A stretch of DNA of 64,000 nt from the NCBI GenBank assembly GCA_944548615.1, contig OX155952.1, positions 1,763,001 to 1,827,000 of the forward strand, read 5' to 3'. Position numbers and translations under genes: made by a program. The notes beneath the pieces are model-generated. The model made no database searches, was not told where the DNA came from, and was given only the letters and a program-made list of their open reading frames with translations. This document shows, one piece after another, positions 23,103 through 35,522 of the stretch. The stretch is from Micropterix aruncella (taxonomy: Eukaryota > Arthropoda > Insecta > Lepidoptera > Micropterigidae). Positions within the stretch are counted from its first letter, which is position 1. Each line of letters starts with the position of its first letter.

Positions 23103-23332
23103 CAGTCGAGAGGCCAGAGAAATCTGGCCGCAGCTGGTAGCCAGAAGCGAGGCGGCCCGCTGGGTGCTTCTCAGGGTCTCGCGTAAGGCTTGGACTCTGG
23201 CGAGCCGTGGCGGAGATAGTTGGTGAATTGAATTGTCCCCAAGTCTTCTACGCTCACCTCACGGGAGACAGAACAATCACTATCGTTAAAATTTCCTAGG
23301 GTGACGGATTCGCCTGTTGTAGTCGACAACTC
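23103..23332 (+). repeat. Self-nesting repeat family, outer copy, right part
   Basis: Continuation of 21956-22388 after the insertion: starts with the duplicated cagtcgagaggccag and ends 'tgacggattcgcctgttgta' then gtcgacaactcc. Confidence 0.85.
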
Positions 23333-24162
23333 CAAATGTCACATTTGCCACAACATGAGAACACTAAAAAGAAAGTGCCACAACGGCGTCGGTGCCGACC
23401 TAAAATCTATATAAGAAACGAAATGTGTCCGAAAAAAACCTGGCGCCAATTAAGCACAGTAAATTTGCAAGAGCTGTGATGCGATTCGGACTAGACAACC
23501 ATTCAGACAACGGCGATGTTGCCGCATGGCTTGTGTTACGCAAAAGTAGCTACGCGCCCCGCCTGGTCCAGACAGAAGAACCTACCTAATATAAATACAG
23601 AGAAATGCGGATCTTGGACCGACCTTATTCAACTCCATTTTACCAAAATAGACATTATTAACTTCAGAGCTGGCAGGCAATCGCGGTACCCAGGGTACTG
23701 AGAATCGGCGGCTGGGAATAACAATGATATCTAAATAAAAACTGAAATGGCGTAGCGTGTTTCATTAAGCAAAAACAGTAGATTTGAAAGCGTAATGGGT
23801 TGTGATCTAAATGGAAACGCTTTGTCCTAAATCCTGTGACTCGACAAGCTGTTTAAAGCTGAATTTTATAGAATAATATTATTTTAATTCAAGGGAGGTC
23901 GGTGTGGGTAGCCGAGACCATTATTTCGCGTTCTATGCCAAGATTTTCAATTGTAAAATTTATATATGATAAGAATTCCACCCTGTTTAAAACGGGTTGA
24001 TTACATTTTTAATGTAAACAATGTAGACGAAATAAGTTGCAATATGTAGGTAGGTTAATTCACTCTGACAAAAGAGCGAACTCTTAAGTGACTACCTCTG
24101 CGCACAAGTGACAGAGAAGGACCACAAAATGCTCAGATTTGTGCTACGTATGAGCAGTGGGG
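23333..24162. other. Unassigned DNA
   Basis: No gene or known repeat was recognised. Short 'gccacaac' words recur at 23347-23392. Confidence 0.4.
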
Positions 24163-24369
24163 CGGTTTCATCTACATCGGGCGAACTTGTCACCCCAGGC
24201 TGGTTTAACGATGCGTGACCGTTCTTTCAGCCGTGGGATGAGCGTAGAGACCGCCGGAGTCCAACGCCTTACGCAAGACACTGAGAAGCACCCAGCTGAC
24301 CGACCTATAGACGAAACGGGTCACAACGGCCCAACTGCACCGGGCCTATTAGCTCCTACGTATGAGCAA
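24163..24369 (-). repeat. Self-nesting repeat family, partial reverse copy
   Basis: Contains 'cgggcgaacttgtcacccca', 'cgttctttcagccgtgggat' and ends 'gggcctattagctcc', the family terminus. Its right flank 'tatgagcaa' (24361-24369) is the target duplicated by the next copy. Confidence 0.75.
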
Positions 24370-25039
24370 CTTGGGTTGTCGACTACAGCGGGCGAGCCCG
24401 TCACCTCAAGAAGTTTTAACGATTAGTCGTTCTATCTCCCTGGAGTGAGCGCAGAAGACTTGAGGACAAAACAGTCCACCGTCTAGCTACGCCACAAGCC
24501 CGTAAGAGGCCAACGCCTTAACCGCGAGATAGCCAGGAGTGTTACCCGGCGGGCCTACACTCACGCCCTTACTTCCAATTGTGACCAGATTACTCCGGTC
24601 TATCGATTGGTTACGAGTTCGAGGTCGCTTGCGCGGTCCTCTCCCTTATGAAGCGGTGAAACGGTGTTTACCGAATCTATCGCGGAACACAGCGTCCTTT
24701 GCCCGGCTGTTTACCCAGCATCGGGTAGCCGATGGTCATTTCAAAAGCAGTCGCCGTAAGGTCCGCAACCACCCCCGCTCTATAGGAGACAGTACTGCTT
24801 CCAGACTCCCTCGACTGTTAGTCAGAGTGCACAGTCGATTGGCTTACGCCGCACGGTGCGCAGACCGTCCAGGAGCGCCAGAAGGTTGATTCCCAGGGGA
24901 AACTGGCCATAAGGCCAGAGTCCTACCCAGGCTTGCGCTTCATGCGTGGAGGCCGTCGGATAGGTGTTGACCCGTGAGTGTGACCAACCCTGAACAGAAT
25001 GGGTCTTCGTGGCCAACTCAGCAAGGGCCCATTAGCTCC
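24370..25039 (-). mobile_element. Self-nesting repeat family, full-length copy (670 bp)
   Basis: Flanked by a 9 bp duplication tatgagcaa (24361-24369 and 25040-25048). On the plus strand it runs from 'ttgtcgactacagcgggcga' to 'gggcccattagctcc', the same termini as the copies at 45534 and 53512. An open frame of 116 codons occurs on the plus strand (24539-24889), but it is antisense to the family and recurs, broken, in other copies. Confidence 0.8.
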
Positions 25040-25048
25040 TATGAGCAA

Positions 25049-25211
25049 ATAGTTCTCGGGGGTCAAGGCTCCATTGACGCTATACAACAGCTATGCCCGC
25101 AGCATCCTCGAACTCTCGTCACCCATTTGGTCGCCGCAATACAAGTTGCACAAGCCGCAATTGGAGAAAATTCAGAGACGATTCGTCAGACACATCGCTC
25201 GTCGTGTCTTA
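25049..25211 (+). pseudogene. CR1/jockey-like LINE fragment, left part
   Basis: Around 25110-25205 a plus frame reads WSPQYKLHKPQLEKIQRRFV followed by RHIARR, the LINE 'W.P.YK.H...LE.IQRRF.R' motif. The frame is split by the Harbinger-type element at 25212 and resumes at about 25962. Confidence 0.75.
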
Positions 25212-25520
25212 CTGTGCATTTACAGTAATTTACACCAAGCGAGCGAATGCTGATTCTACCACCACTCTGCCAAAATCACGTGATTTTAACCAGAGTGGGG
25301 GAAGCATAAGAGCATTCTAACCACCGTTCGGCGGTAGCGACATAGAAAGCTCTATAAAACAAAGAATTGCTCATTCGTAAATGTAAATGACGCTAGAGCG
25401 CGCGAGCAGTAGCCTTATAGAGCATTCTTTTGTGTTCAGACGGTCTCGTTCGACCAGGAGGTTTCTTCAAAGCGTTCTAGCATTCTACGTGCCAAAATCA
25501 TTTGCGTCTGTGTTTTCAAA

Positions 25521-25580
25521 ATGGATTGGACAAACGATGTGTGTCTTCAATTGATAGAATTATATCGAGAGCAGAGTTGC
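25521..25580 (+). pseudogene. MADF-domain protein, N-terminal stub
   Basis: Starts ATG with MDWTNDVCLQLIELYREQ, matching the opening of MADF (Myb/SANT-like) DNA-binding domains ('W.N......LI.LY...'). After about 18-20 residues the similarity ends abruptly at the deletion junction near 25580. PIF/Harbinger elements usually encode a second, DNA-binding protein of this class besides the transposase, so this is read as the remains of that second gene. The frame continues to 25777 without further similarity. Confidence 0.65.
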
Positions 25581-25599
25581 CTTTGCTCTGCTCTACACG

Positions 25600-25728
25600 T
25601 TGCACTCTTGGTCTGCTATCCACTAGAGTTGTCATCCACCAACGACGCTCTTTTCGTTTCTTTTTCTTTTTAATTAACTGGTGCATTACGATGAAAGAAG
25701 CACTTGCTATTATACAATCGTCGTTATA
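25600..25728 (-). pseudogene. Harbinger-type transposase, N-terminal stub
   Basis: On the minus strand: MYNDDCIIASASFIVMHQL, a run of lysines, then RRWWMTTLVDSR. A hydrophobic N-terminus followed by a basic tract and 'RRWW...' is the usual beginning of Harbinger (HARBI1-like) transposases. No DDE residues remain because the sequence joins the MADF stub soon after. It faces the MADF stub inward. Confidence 0.6.
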
Positions 25729-25961
25729 CATCGTCCGTGCGATTGCGTGGGTCTCGGCGAAGTTGATTACCTTATGAGCTTTCATTCGCTACATGCGAAA
25801 TCTTTCTACCGTTCTTGCTCTAACAAGTTATATGTTCTGGCTTTTTTGGTGTAAATGGTCTTTTTCCTCGATAAACAAGAATGGCTAATAATCATTTACA
25901 CGAGCAAGAGCAGAATGCTTTTGCTCTAGCTCTACGTTTGTTTAGTGTAAATGTACAGTTA

Positions 25962-26030
25962 CATATCGCCTTCGTGTCGTGATATCAACGAAGATACGTT
26001 GCACCGCCTGCACATGCTGTCTCTCGACGA
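25962..26030 (+). pseudogene. LINE fragment, right part
   Basis: Reads RDINEDTLHRLHMLSLDD, the LINE block following 'RRF.RH.AYR' (compare 25049-25211), confirming insertion of the Harbinger element into this LINE. Confidence 0.65.
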
Positions 26031-26115
26031 CAGTCTTTACCCTGGACAACGTCGGGTGCTACAAACTTCACAAGGTAAATTCGTTTTTATCCTATTAATC
26101 GATTGTAATTACTGT
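26030..26115. repeat. 'Accctggacaacg' interspersed repeat, copy
   Basis: 'taccctggacaacgtcgggt' then 'gctacaaacttcac', 'ggtaaattcgtttttatcct' then att. Related copies occur at 29090-29200, 43962-44002 and 52170-52330. Confidence 0.7.
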
Positions 26116-28480
26116 GGAAATATCAACGACATTAAGATCCACTCGAAGACTTCGCTCATGTCATCCGTCATCCTGGAAAATTTTATGCACCAAATATTTA
26201 TGCTAAAATACTTAAACAACCGTAAAAGAGATCCGGGAAGAAAAATAACATCTTTGCTCCTATAGTTGGAGAGGTAGTGAATATTATTAGGACTTTTTTC
26301 CAGTTTGTGAATGTAATAAAATCTGGTCTATTGTTGATGCTATTCAAGAGATTCCGAGTCTGGCAAGGATTATGCGACGTAGGTGGGCGGAGGTGCAATA
26401 GAATCGTACTTATTTTCTCAGTTATCCATTCACTTGAGTCCATCATTAAATGCACAAAAAAGCAGACTGGCTTATTCACAGTTTCACGAAGCTAGTCTTG
26501 CGCGAATATTTGAAAACTTAAAAATCGATGTGTTTTACAGATACGTCGCCTTTATTTTTACACGTTTAAGTCTTATAATACAAATTGACATTATCACAGA
26601 TTATCATTTGAAAGAAGTTTGGCTACTTGAAGAAGTCGTGGATTACGTCTCGCGGTATCTAGAAATTAGAAACAAACAAAGTCATTGCTCTCATTTTCAG
26701 TCTTGAAATTTTTGTACATGGAAGTAATTGATCCTAAATACCTATAATTATTTAATATACCAAAAAAAACACATTTGGCTGATGTTCATAATAAGCCTCG
26801 CCAGGCTGTACTGAGTTTGAGGCAGTGCGAACTGTTTTATGCGCGTAATTCGTTTAATGCGCGTCAAACCCCTTTAACGCGCGTTACACGCGCTGTAAAT
26901 AAGTCTGCCAAATCACAACCAGATGTTATCGTTATAAAGTTAAGTACCATCTAACCAATTTTCAGATCTACACAAAAAGGGCCACCACTTTGTTCGGTAT
27001 TTCAGGTGCCAGACACGTTTACCATAGCTATACATCAGCCATGTTACTTTTTTTAATCAATGTTGCATTCGACTTGATAGTAAAACGATAAAAGTGTAGC
27101 ACATCTGTATTTTGACAAGCATTTTCCAGCTCAACACACAGGAAAACCCACCTACAAAAAACATGTCCTCTACTTAGAATTAGTCACCGAATCATCCTAT
27201 CGAAGTTTGATGACTGGGAAAATCAGTACAAAAAAAATCACTACCTCCGCGACTCACTAGTATGGTTTTAGAAATCTACCACATCCTTGTTTCGAGCGGC
27301 GGCCAAATAAGTTATAATAGCCAATATGATATCCAACGTCCTGTAACTTGCATGTCACCACAAGAAGAGGAAGTTCAACCTAGGGGTCTTGGAAACGTCA
27401 GGAGTCAGGAGTCTTTTAGACGTTCAATTTAAGAAAAAGGACCAGGATATTCTTATTAGGAAACCAATTTCGGTATTCTATTAGGGACTTATTGTATTGG
27501 GAACTTATTGAATACAGTATTGAATTTTCTAATCTTTCATGATTATGTTTATTACAATGTTTTTTTTTTTTACTTTTTACATTACTTAATTCAACCACTT
27601 TTATAACCGGAGATGGATTATAATAGACAAATTTGTATTGACTATTTCTATTGCACCATATTTATTGTTGTAATTTTATATTTGTGATATTTCTAATTTG
27701 ACTATTTTATAACTGACTATTCGTTTTTGTATTTTGACTATCTGTATTTTTCTATATGTTATATACAAGATTTTATATTTGTATAATAAATTAAATTGTT
27801 AATTGTTTTTATAATTTTAAAACGTAGTCAAACTGTACAAAATTTATTATACCACATAAGGCATACCACAATCATGTAAAATAAATTTGTCTAAATCAAG
27901 AGTTTTGTATTTTATTTTATTTTTATATTATTTTAATTACTACCAATTGGCATAATTTATAAATAAAAATAAATAAATAAAAAATAGGTTGTTTATGTAG
28001 ATAAGAAATAGAATATGTACAATGCATGCACATTGCGTACACATGCTGAAAGTCAAAAGGCAATAATAGTACATATAGCATTATTATTATTTTTTCCGAC
28101 GGATAAGATATGACCTCCTACACTGGAATGAGCCACCAAAAAACTACACGACTATTTTCGTTAATATTATTGTCAAAAACATTGTTTTATCAAATGTTTT
28201 TCTCGAATTCCAGAATAACGTCGACATCCAAGACGTTCTAACCATTAAACACTGAAACAGAATGAAACGAAATCCGTCGGAAAACATACTATAAAATATA
28301 ATGAACTATTATAATCTTTTGGCGTTAAGCTTTTGTAATGCAAGGTATTTACGTTGAATAAAATTTATGAATTATGATTGATCTCCCGGCAATGACCTTA
28401 TTATCGTCTCTCCGGCAAACTGACAGAATGCGGATTCGCTTCTCACACACGGTGTACTGACTGGCGGCGTTTACAGCCGT
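26116..28480. other. AT-rich non-coding DNA
   Basis: No gene or known element was recognised across 2.4 kb. 26840-26900 has three spaced 'aatgcgcgt/aacgcgcgt' words. Small open frames near 26198-26706 and 27416-27598 show no domain. Confidence 0.45.
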
Positions 28481-28489
28481 AATCATTAT

Positions 28490-28640
28490 AGCTCATTTAC
28501 ACTCTCGCGCGAGGCGCGAGGCGAGGCGCGGAACGAAGCGCGAGACGAGAGTGTAAACGGGCACCTGCATCTCGTCTCGCGCCTCGTCTCGCCGTTCGCG
28601 GCGCTCGCGTAGGGAGCGGTTTTTTGGGCACGAGTCATCG
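28490..28640. other. CpG-rich hairpin patch
   Basis: 'tttacactctcg' pairs with 'cgagagtgtaaa' around a core built of repeated 'cgcgaggcg' and 'gcgagacga' words, followed by a second such block. It is strongly GC-rich against the surround. It may be a remnant of a small inverted-repeat element; no gene. Confidence 0.5.
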
Positions 28641-28766
28641 CGACGAATAGTCGAAGAGCCAGCGACAAAAAAGGGCAGACAGATCAGACAATATTTTGGC
28701 CATAGAATGCCAGGTTACAGTCAATAGGCCAGATTTTGGGACACCTGGTGCTGGCGTGCTAGGAAA

Positions 28767-29075
28767 GATGTAATTTTAATTATTACCCTTAAAGTTTTTG
28801 GAAAAGCTAAAAAAATAATCAGTAGACAGTGAATGCAATAAAGAACTAGAAACAAATTACAGATTGATTCGTAAACCAACGCGTGGCGTCAGCATGTCCA
28901 TACCATTATATTGCATGGCACAGTAGACCGATACGTCATAGAGCGATGCGTGACATTTATTGAGATGCTGACGCCACGTGTTAGATTATAAATCAGTCTG
29001 ACCATATGTCTCAAGTTCTTTATTACATCCACTGTCCTTTTCCAAAACACTTTGGGATGCTAATTAAAATTGCAT
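28767..29075. mobile_element. Foldback MITE, about 309 bp
   Basis: Inverted arms of about 130 bp. Outer 'gtaattttaatta' pairs with 'taattaaaattgc', 'gcaataaagaact' with 'agttctttattac', and 'cgtggcgtcagcat' with 'atgctgacgccacg' nearest the ~65 bp loop. No coding capacity. Confidence 0.8.
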
Positions 29076-29089
29076 GTTGCAACCGCCGT

Positions 29090-29200
29090 TGTCCAGTCTA
29101 CCCTGGACAACGGCGGTTGTAACATCTTCAAAACGTCGGGTGCCCCAAACTTCTCGCGGTAAATAAATTTTTATCCTATTTATGTCAAGACAACCGCGAT
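29090..29200. repeat. 'Accctggacaacg' interspersed repeat, copy
   Basis: 'ctaccctggacaacggcggt' then tgtaacatctt, 'aacgtcgggtgcc' and 'cgcggtaaataaatttttat' then cctatttatgtc. It follows the foldback element at once. An inverted 'caaccgccgttgtccag' word precedes it. Confidence 0.7.
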
Positions 29201-30541
29201 AATTCTGCAGCCTGAAACTCAATCGACCGTGCGAGACAAGGACAAGAAACATTTCGTAGGCCTACTGCGCAAGTTGTAAAGTACTCATAATACGAGTAGT
29301 AAAAGAGTGAGAGAGCGCGTGGCCGTAACGCCGCATCGTAACGTAAGCGACACGAACGACCGTCAGCTGATAACGACGCGACGCCAGGCGTCGTAGTTAA
29401 GAGATTCGTAGTAACGTTTACGCGAGTAGTACGAAATTAATGAAACGGCTTGCGATTCAAGGGGCTACGAAACACAAGCCGAAGCACAGTTTATCCTCTA
29501 GTTCATGCCAGGTAACGTCGGAATTTGAAATTTGCGAAATACTCAAACACATGTTTCCTAACTTCATGAGAGTAATTTACAATTAAAATCAATGAATTAA
29601 CACCCCCATAACATTTTTACTTAGAGCTTTATTATGTTGAGCCTTACTGCAAATGAATATCATATGAAATTAAAATGTAGTATTATGTCAGTATAATTTA
29701 ACAGTTGTCAGCATAATTTATTTATTTATTTATTTATTTGTTACAACTTGGTAGAGAGTTAAAAGTGTGATCGCACAGATATAATTTGTACCTATTTATA
29801 TAAGCAATAAGGAAATGAACACAACCCATATGATCATACTAGACCGAACAGCCTGTATCTGGGCATACGAAATATATAGCCTTTGTTTTTGAGTAGTACT
29901 GACGTTGCAGTACTGACATAATACATGAAATTAATGAGTATAATCTTGTTAAATCATTGAAAAAACGAATGAAAGATGTCATTCAGGCTAGAGGAGACAA
30001 CACTTCTTATTACCAAAAATTTTTTTTCTGTGATTTTTATGTTTTAATTAGATTTTTATCACCAATTTTACAGCTGCTAAATTCACAAAAAACGTGCACT
30101 TTGGATGTTGATTCCCAAAAAGCACTTTGCTGGCACGATTCAAGCATAAAAATGGCACCATTGGATATGCTTTAAAAAAAGCTTTGAATCTGCATTTAAA
30201 AAAATGACTTTATATTTTTTGAGATACTTTATTTTTTTGTTGAACATTCATGCACGTGCGATTATAATATATGTAATATCGACATCGCAAGTATAATATC
30301 GACATCGCGTCACCTGCGTGCTACATGTAAAGATATACAATTTTCGATAGTTAAAGTTGTCTACTTTAAATTACCTTATAGTGCAAATTTCACAACACAC
30401 GTAATACTAATACGTACCAGTGCCAACATACATAATACGTATCTTTGTTGTACCCAAAAATCGTGTCAGCATTAACTAGATGTTATAACCACGTTATAAA
30501 ATAATACATGGCATAATCGATTGCTCTGACCTGGACACGCC
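29201..30541. other. Non-coding DNA
   Basis: 29310-29420 is moderately CpG-rich. A (TTTA)n tract lies at about 29717-29740. Nothing else recognised. Confidence 0.45.
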
Positions 30542-30545
30542 TTAA

Positions 30546-30649
30546 GGGGGGAGCCTGTTGAGCCTGGGAGTTGAATTGATTTCAACTTTAAGTTAAAGAA
30601 AAAAAAACGGTTTTTTTGGCCTTCTAAACCAGGCTCCCCCCCCCCCCAC
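30546..30649. mobile_element. Tiny TTAA-flanked inverted-repeat element (104 bp)
   Basis: TTAA at 30542-30545 and 30650-30653 flanks ends GGGGGGAGCCTG and CAGGCTCCCC followed by a poly-C run. TTAA target duplications are the piggyBac signature. The element is almost only terminal repeats; no coding capacity. Confidence 0.6.
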
Positions 30650-30653
30650 TTAA

Positions 30654-31513
30654 TGAGCCAATTTGACCTTTTTAGATTGCCTAGAACTTATGTTCCAAGA
30701 AACGGAGTACTCACACGCTGCTGTGAGTTTTTTTAATACCCTGTTAAATGGTATTGACGTTTTAAATCATTCCATAAGCACTTATAAATACTCGGAATTT
30801 CTTAATTAGCATCAATAATAGTCTACATTTAATTACTTACGCAAACTGGAAAAGTAAGTCTTAAAAATATGCACTACCTCTCCGACTAATATTTTTCGGC
30901 CAAAAGTCCAGGCGAAAATCCAGTCCATTTTGCAGCCAGCACTGTGAAAGGCTTGTATGATATCAATTACTAAAGTTTTGTAATTTCCTTTTTTCCTAGA
31001 AACTGGTAATAACTTGTACTATCGACACCTAACCCTTTCTTCCGTGCTTGTAATTGCGTAATGTCTAATCTGAAAAAAATCTCGTAACTGATCTAAAAAA
31101 ACTCGTATCTGAAAAAATACCTTATTTTAGTTCTCCATCTGATATTTTTGGGATTTTTTTTTTCGAATATATTTATCGTCAACTTCGAAACCAGTGCCTT
31201 AACAACGTTTTTCATGAGCCTCGGTTCTTCGTACAGAGGTGGTATCACGATCTTTTCTTTTCCCACTAAAGGCTGATATCATCCTTTGTCGTTTCCTGGT
31301 ATAGAGTTCTCTCGCAGTGCCTGCTTACTGTAGTGGTTTTATCGCTCGTTGAGTGAGCGAGTCACATCACGTCTACAACAAGTCTCAAACCTGCATTTTC
31401 TGCGTAACCAGAGCTAAACCAATACTGCTGCTTTGCAAATAGTTTGTATAGTATACGTGCTGTTTAATTTTATCGGTACTGAGTAAGGGTATAAACATTA
31501 TTGGCGAATGTAA
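30654..31513. other. AT-rich non-coding DNA
   Basis: Nothing recognised. Confidence 0.45.
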
Positions 31514-31985
31514 TTATTTGTATTGATAAACTAATTCTGCATCGCACGGTCTCAGCAGCAATCGTCGTAATTTATAGTCGTAACACGATTGTAAATTTTC
31601 CATAATTACATTACGGAGAATGGTTAGATGCAATGACGCATCTACGTGTAGAAAGTTTGATGGTAATATTCGTTCGCTTCCATATGCACCACTTGAGCCA
31701 GGCGAATGTTGCTGTTGCCTGACCGATCCGGCTTGGACATAGGCCGTTGATGCCACTTTCTTTTCCGTAACCAACGATCCTAAATACTTGAATTGTGGGA
31801 CCTGTTCGATTTGGGTTCCATCGAGGTAAACGCTAGCCTTCGAACCGTCCGTAGATAGCACTTTGGTCTTATCCGCATTGATTTTCAATCCATATGATTG
31901 AGCAATTCCGGATATGTCGTATAAAATGTCCGTTGCTTCGGCATCAGTGTCGGCAAAAACGGCGCTATCATCGGCGAACTAAAAG
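31514..31985 (-). pseudogene. RTE-like LINE reverse transcriptase fragment
   Basis: From about 31985 downward the minus strand reads FADDSAVFADTDAEATDILY, then GLKINADKTKV, then GTQIEQVPQFKYLGSLV. FADD is the catalytic motif C of the reverse transcriptase and 'L.IN..KTK' and 'FKYLGS' are the following blocks. The frame runs open to 31514 with degraded thumb sequence after about 31740. Upstream RT and the endonuclease are absent, so the insertion is truncated. Confidence 0.8.
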
Positions 31986-32206
31986 TGAAGTATAATAATA
32001 ATAGCGAACTAAATTCGGAATTAAAAGTGAAGTATAATACCATACGAGGAAGAAAAATTATGACGGAATGGTTGATTGAGCTGGGAAGGAACGAAACGGA
32101 GAAATTGGTTAATTATAGTGCTGTATAAGAATAACTAACTACATACAATTACTACTTTTATTCATGTTTATGTATAGATGTAAAACAGATATATATGTAT
32201 ATGTAT

Positions 32207-33670
<1,464 letters not shown>

Positions 33671-33721
33671 GAGTATCTATATGTGTAGATGTATATGTTT
33701 ATATGTGTATGTGTATATATT

Positions 33722-35204
33722 ATTATTTAATTTTATTATGTACCTATATTATATTATTAAAATATCTTGAGTAAATATAATATTTTGTGTAAACATAGAG
33801 CTACCACATAAAGCAATGCTACATTATGTTACACCTACCAACTAAAGAAAAAGGAAAAAACAATAAATAAAAGTCTACCTTAGTACGGGCATCACTTCAG
33901 CAAGGTAGATTTTAAACGTAATAACATAGTATTTTTAATGTGTGTGAAATAATAAATTTTAAAAAATAATATATCACTGTGCGAAGTGATAGGGTTACGA
34001 TGACGGGGCGTCGGGCGGCGCGGCGCGTCGTGCATTCACCTGAAAATAGCTGGCAGCTTTTGACATTTGAAGCCGGACGCGGCGGCGTGCCGAGCCGCGT
34101 CCAAATATACGCGACGCGACATTCATTACTGCTAAAAGCAGAGCGCAGTCGCGGTGCGCGTGTTTTGGCGCCACGTTAAGGGTCCATAAACCACGTAACG
34201 CCCCCGTACAAGTGATATGTCGTTTACGATCTATAGGTAGTGAGTGCATCGACACGAGATGCCTTATCGATAATTGTCGATTGCCTACAGGCCGCGCCAG
34301 TTTTCTTGGCCCCTCACCCAACTGCTTGGATCACAAATATTGCATTTACTCAACACCAATGCAATAAAACCAAAAATGGATAGAAATCCTTTAAAGGATT
34401 AAGATTTATATGCCTTTTTGGTTCAATAAATGCAATACCTAAGTGTGATTTGAGCATGTGGGCGAGGAAGCGAGAAAGCTGGCGCAACCAGTACAAAATC
34501 TTGACTTTTTGAAGTTGTATTTTAAGGTTTCTTTAAAAAAAACTCCATTAGTCCCCCTCTGTGTCTGTCTATTATAACTAAAGGGTTTTAGTTGAGACCA
34601 ACGCTGGTAGGCGCAATTTTTAGTTTCATTTTTTTTTTTAATTTGTGTCAAACTATGAGACAAAAATATCCTTATAGATGTAATCTTTATAGATGCAGCT
34701 TATTATTTATTAACCATATGTAATTACCATCGTTGTATATTTACTTGTAAATCTTGTTTTGTCAACCATGTCGAGTGAATCAACTTGTGGCCAATGTTGT
34801 TTGGCGCAGCACATGGTGTAGGTAGGCGTCCTAGTTTTCACATTCTAACAACTTGTAGATTTATTTGAAGAAGAAAAAACTGGGAAATATGCAACTAAAA
34901 AACTAACAAAATGGAAAAAATATATATTTTTGTAATTTTAAACTTAGTATTAATACTTTTTTGCTGGACACTAAGATAGAAAAAATATGAGCATGATACT
35001 ATTTTCAATCATCCATTCTGAGGGACCTTTATATAATAGTTCTGTTGAAATTGCTGCACATCGGTTTTGCTTTCTCTCTTTGACCTTTTGATAAGGGTAC
35101 ATATTTCCATTTTACTGTGCATACATTAATTTTAGTATAGATAGTCGCGTGCGCCAACTAGCCCCGACAAGAATGCGCCAACATACCCCCGAATGCCCAT
35201 TTTT
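33722..35204. other. Non-coding DNA with a CpG-rich patch
   Basis: 33995-34180 is strikingly CpG-rich ('gacggggcgtcgggcggcgc' and 'gacgcggcggcgtgccgagc') in AT-rich flanks. It might be an unannotated first exon or promoter, or a piece of an element; no domain or splice pattern supports a gene. Remainder unremarkable. Confidence 0.4.
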
Positions 35205-35522
35205 TAACACGCTTTTATTAGGTCGACCTGTATGTAACTATGTAATGGAATCTAAGGTAACTAATTTAACTATCTTCCAAGGATCGTAGCGTCATGAAAA
35301 TTGGCAGCTGTACGTAGTTCTGATGACAATACAATAATATGATACTGTCGAACTGATCTGATGATGGAGTCGGAAGATATGAACTGGAACTTCATGATGG
35401 AACATCGTATCATAGCTGTGTTTGGACTTGTTAGAAAAGTCTTGGAATGCACTTTGACCACCATTAGGTTTCAAGGTCTGATGATGTGGTTTTTACGTGC
35501 ATTTATAAAAGCGTGTTTTTAG
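35205..35522 (-). mobile_element. TIR element, copy 2
   Basis: Reverse complement of 21490-21748 with the outer ends 'taacacgcttttattaggtc' and 'ataaaagcgtgttttta'. It lacks the internal tandem block of copy 1. Non-autonomous. Confidence 0.75.

Larger units (their letters stand above)
25212..25958. mobile_element. Internally deleted PIF/Harbinger element
   Basis: 747 bp with ends CTGTGCATTTACA and TGTAAATGTACAG (one mismatch as inverted repeats), flanked by TTA at 25209-25211 and 25959-25961, the expected PIF/Harbinger target duplication. It retains the 5' ends of two inward-facing genes (separate entries), joined by a deletion of what must have been most of both. It has inserted into a LINE. 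Confidence 0.8.

Noticed and set aside
25516..25777. Considering 25502-25777 as one real 91-codon gene
   Set aside because: Only the MADF-like first ~20 residues in a neighbouring frame are recognisable; the rest is deletion-junction sequence.
28486..28668. Arginine-rich minus-strand frame as a secreted peptide
   Set aside because: It is a by-product of the CpG-rich hairpin words; no signal peptide or conservation is visible.
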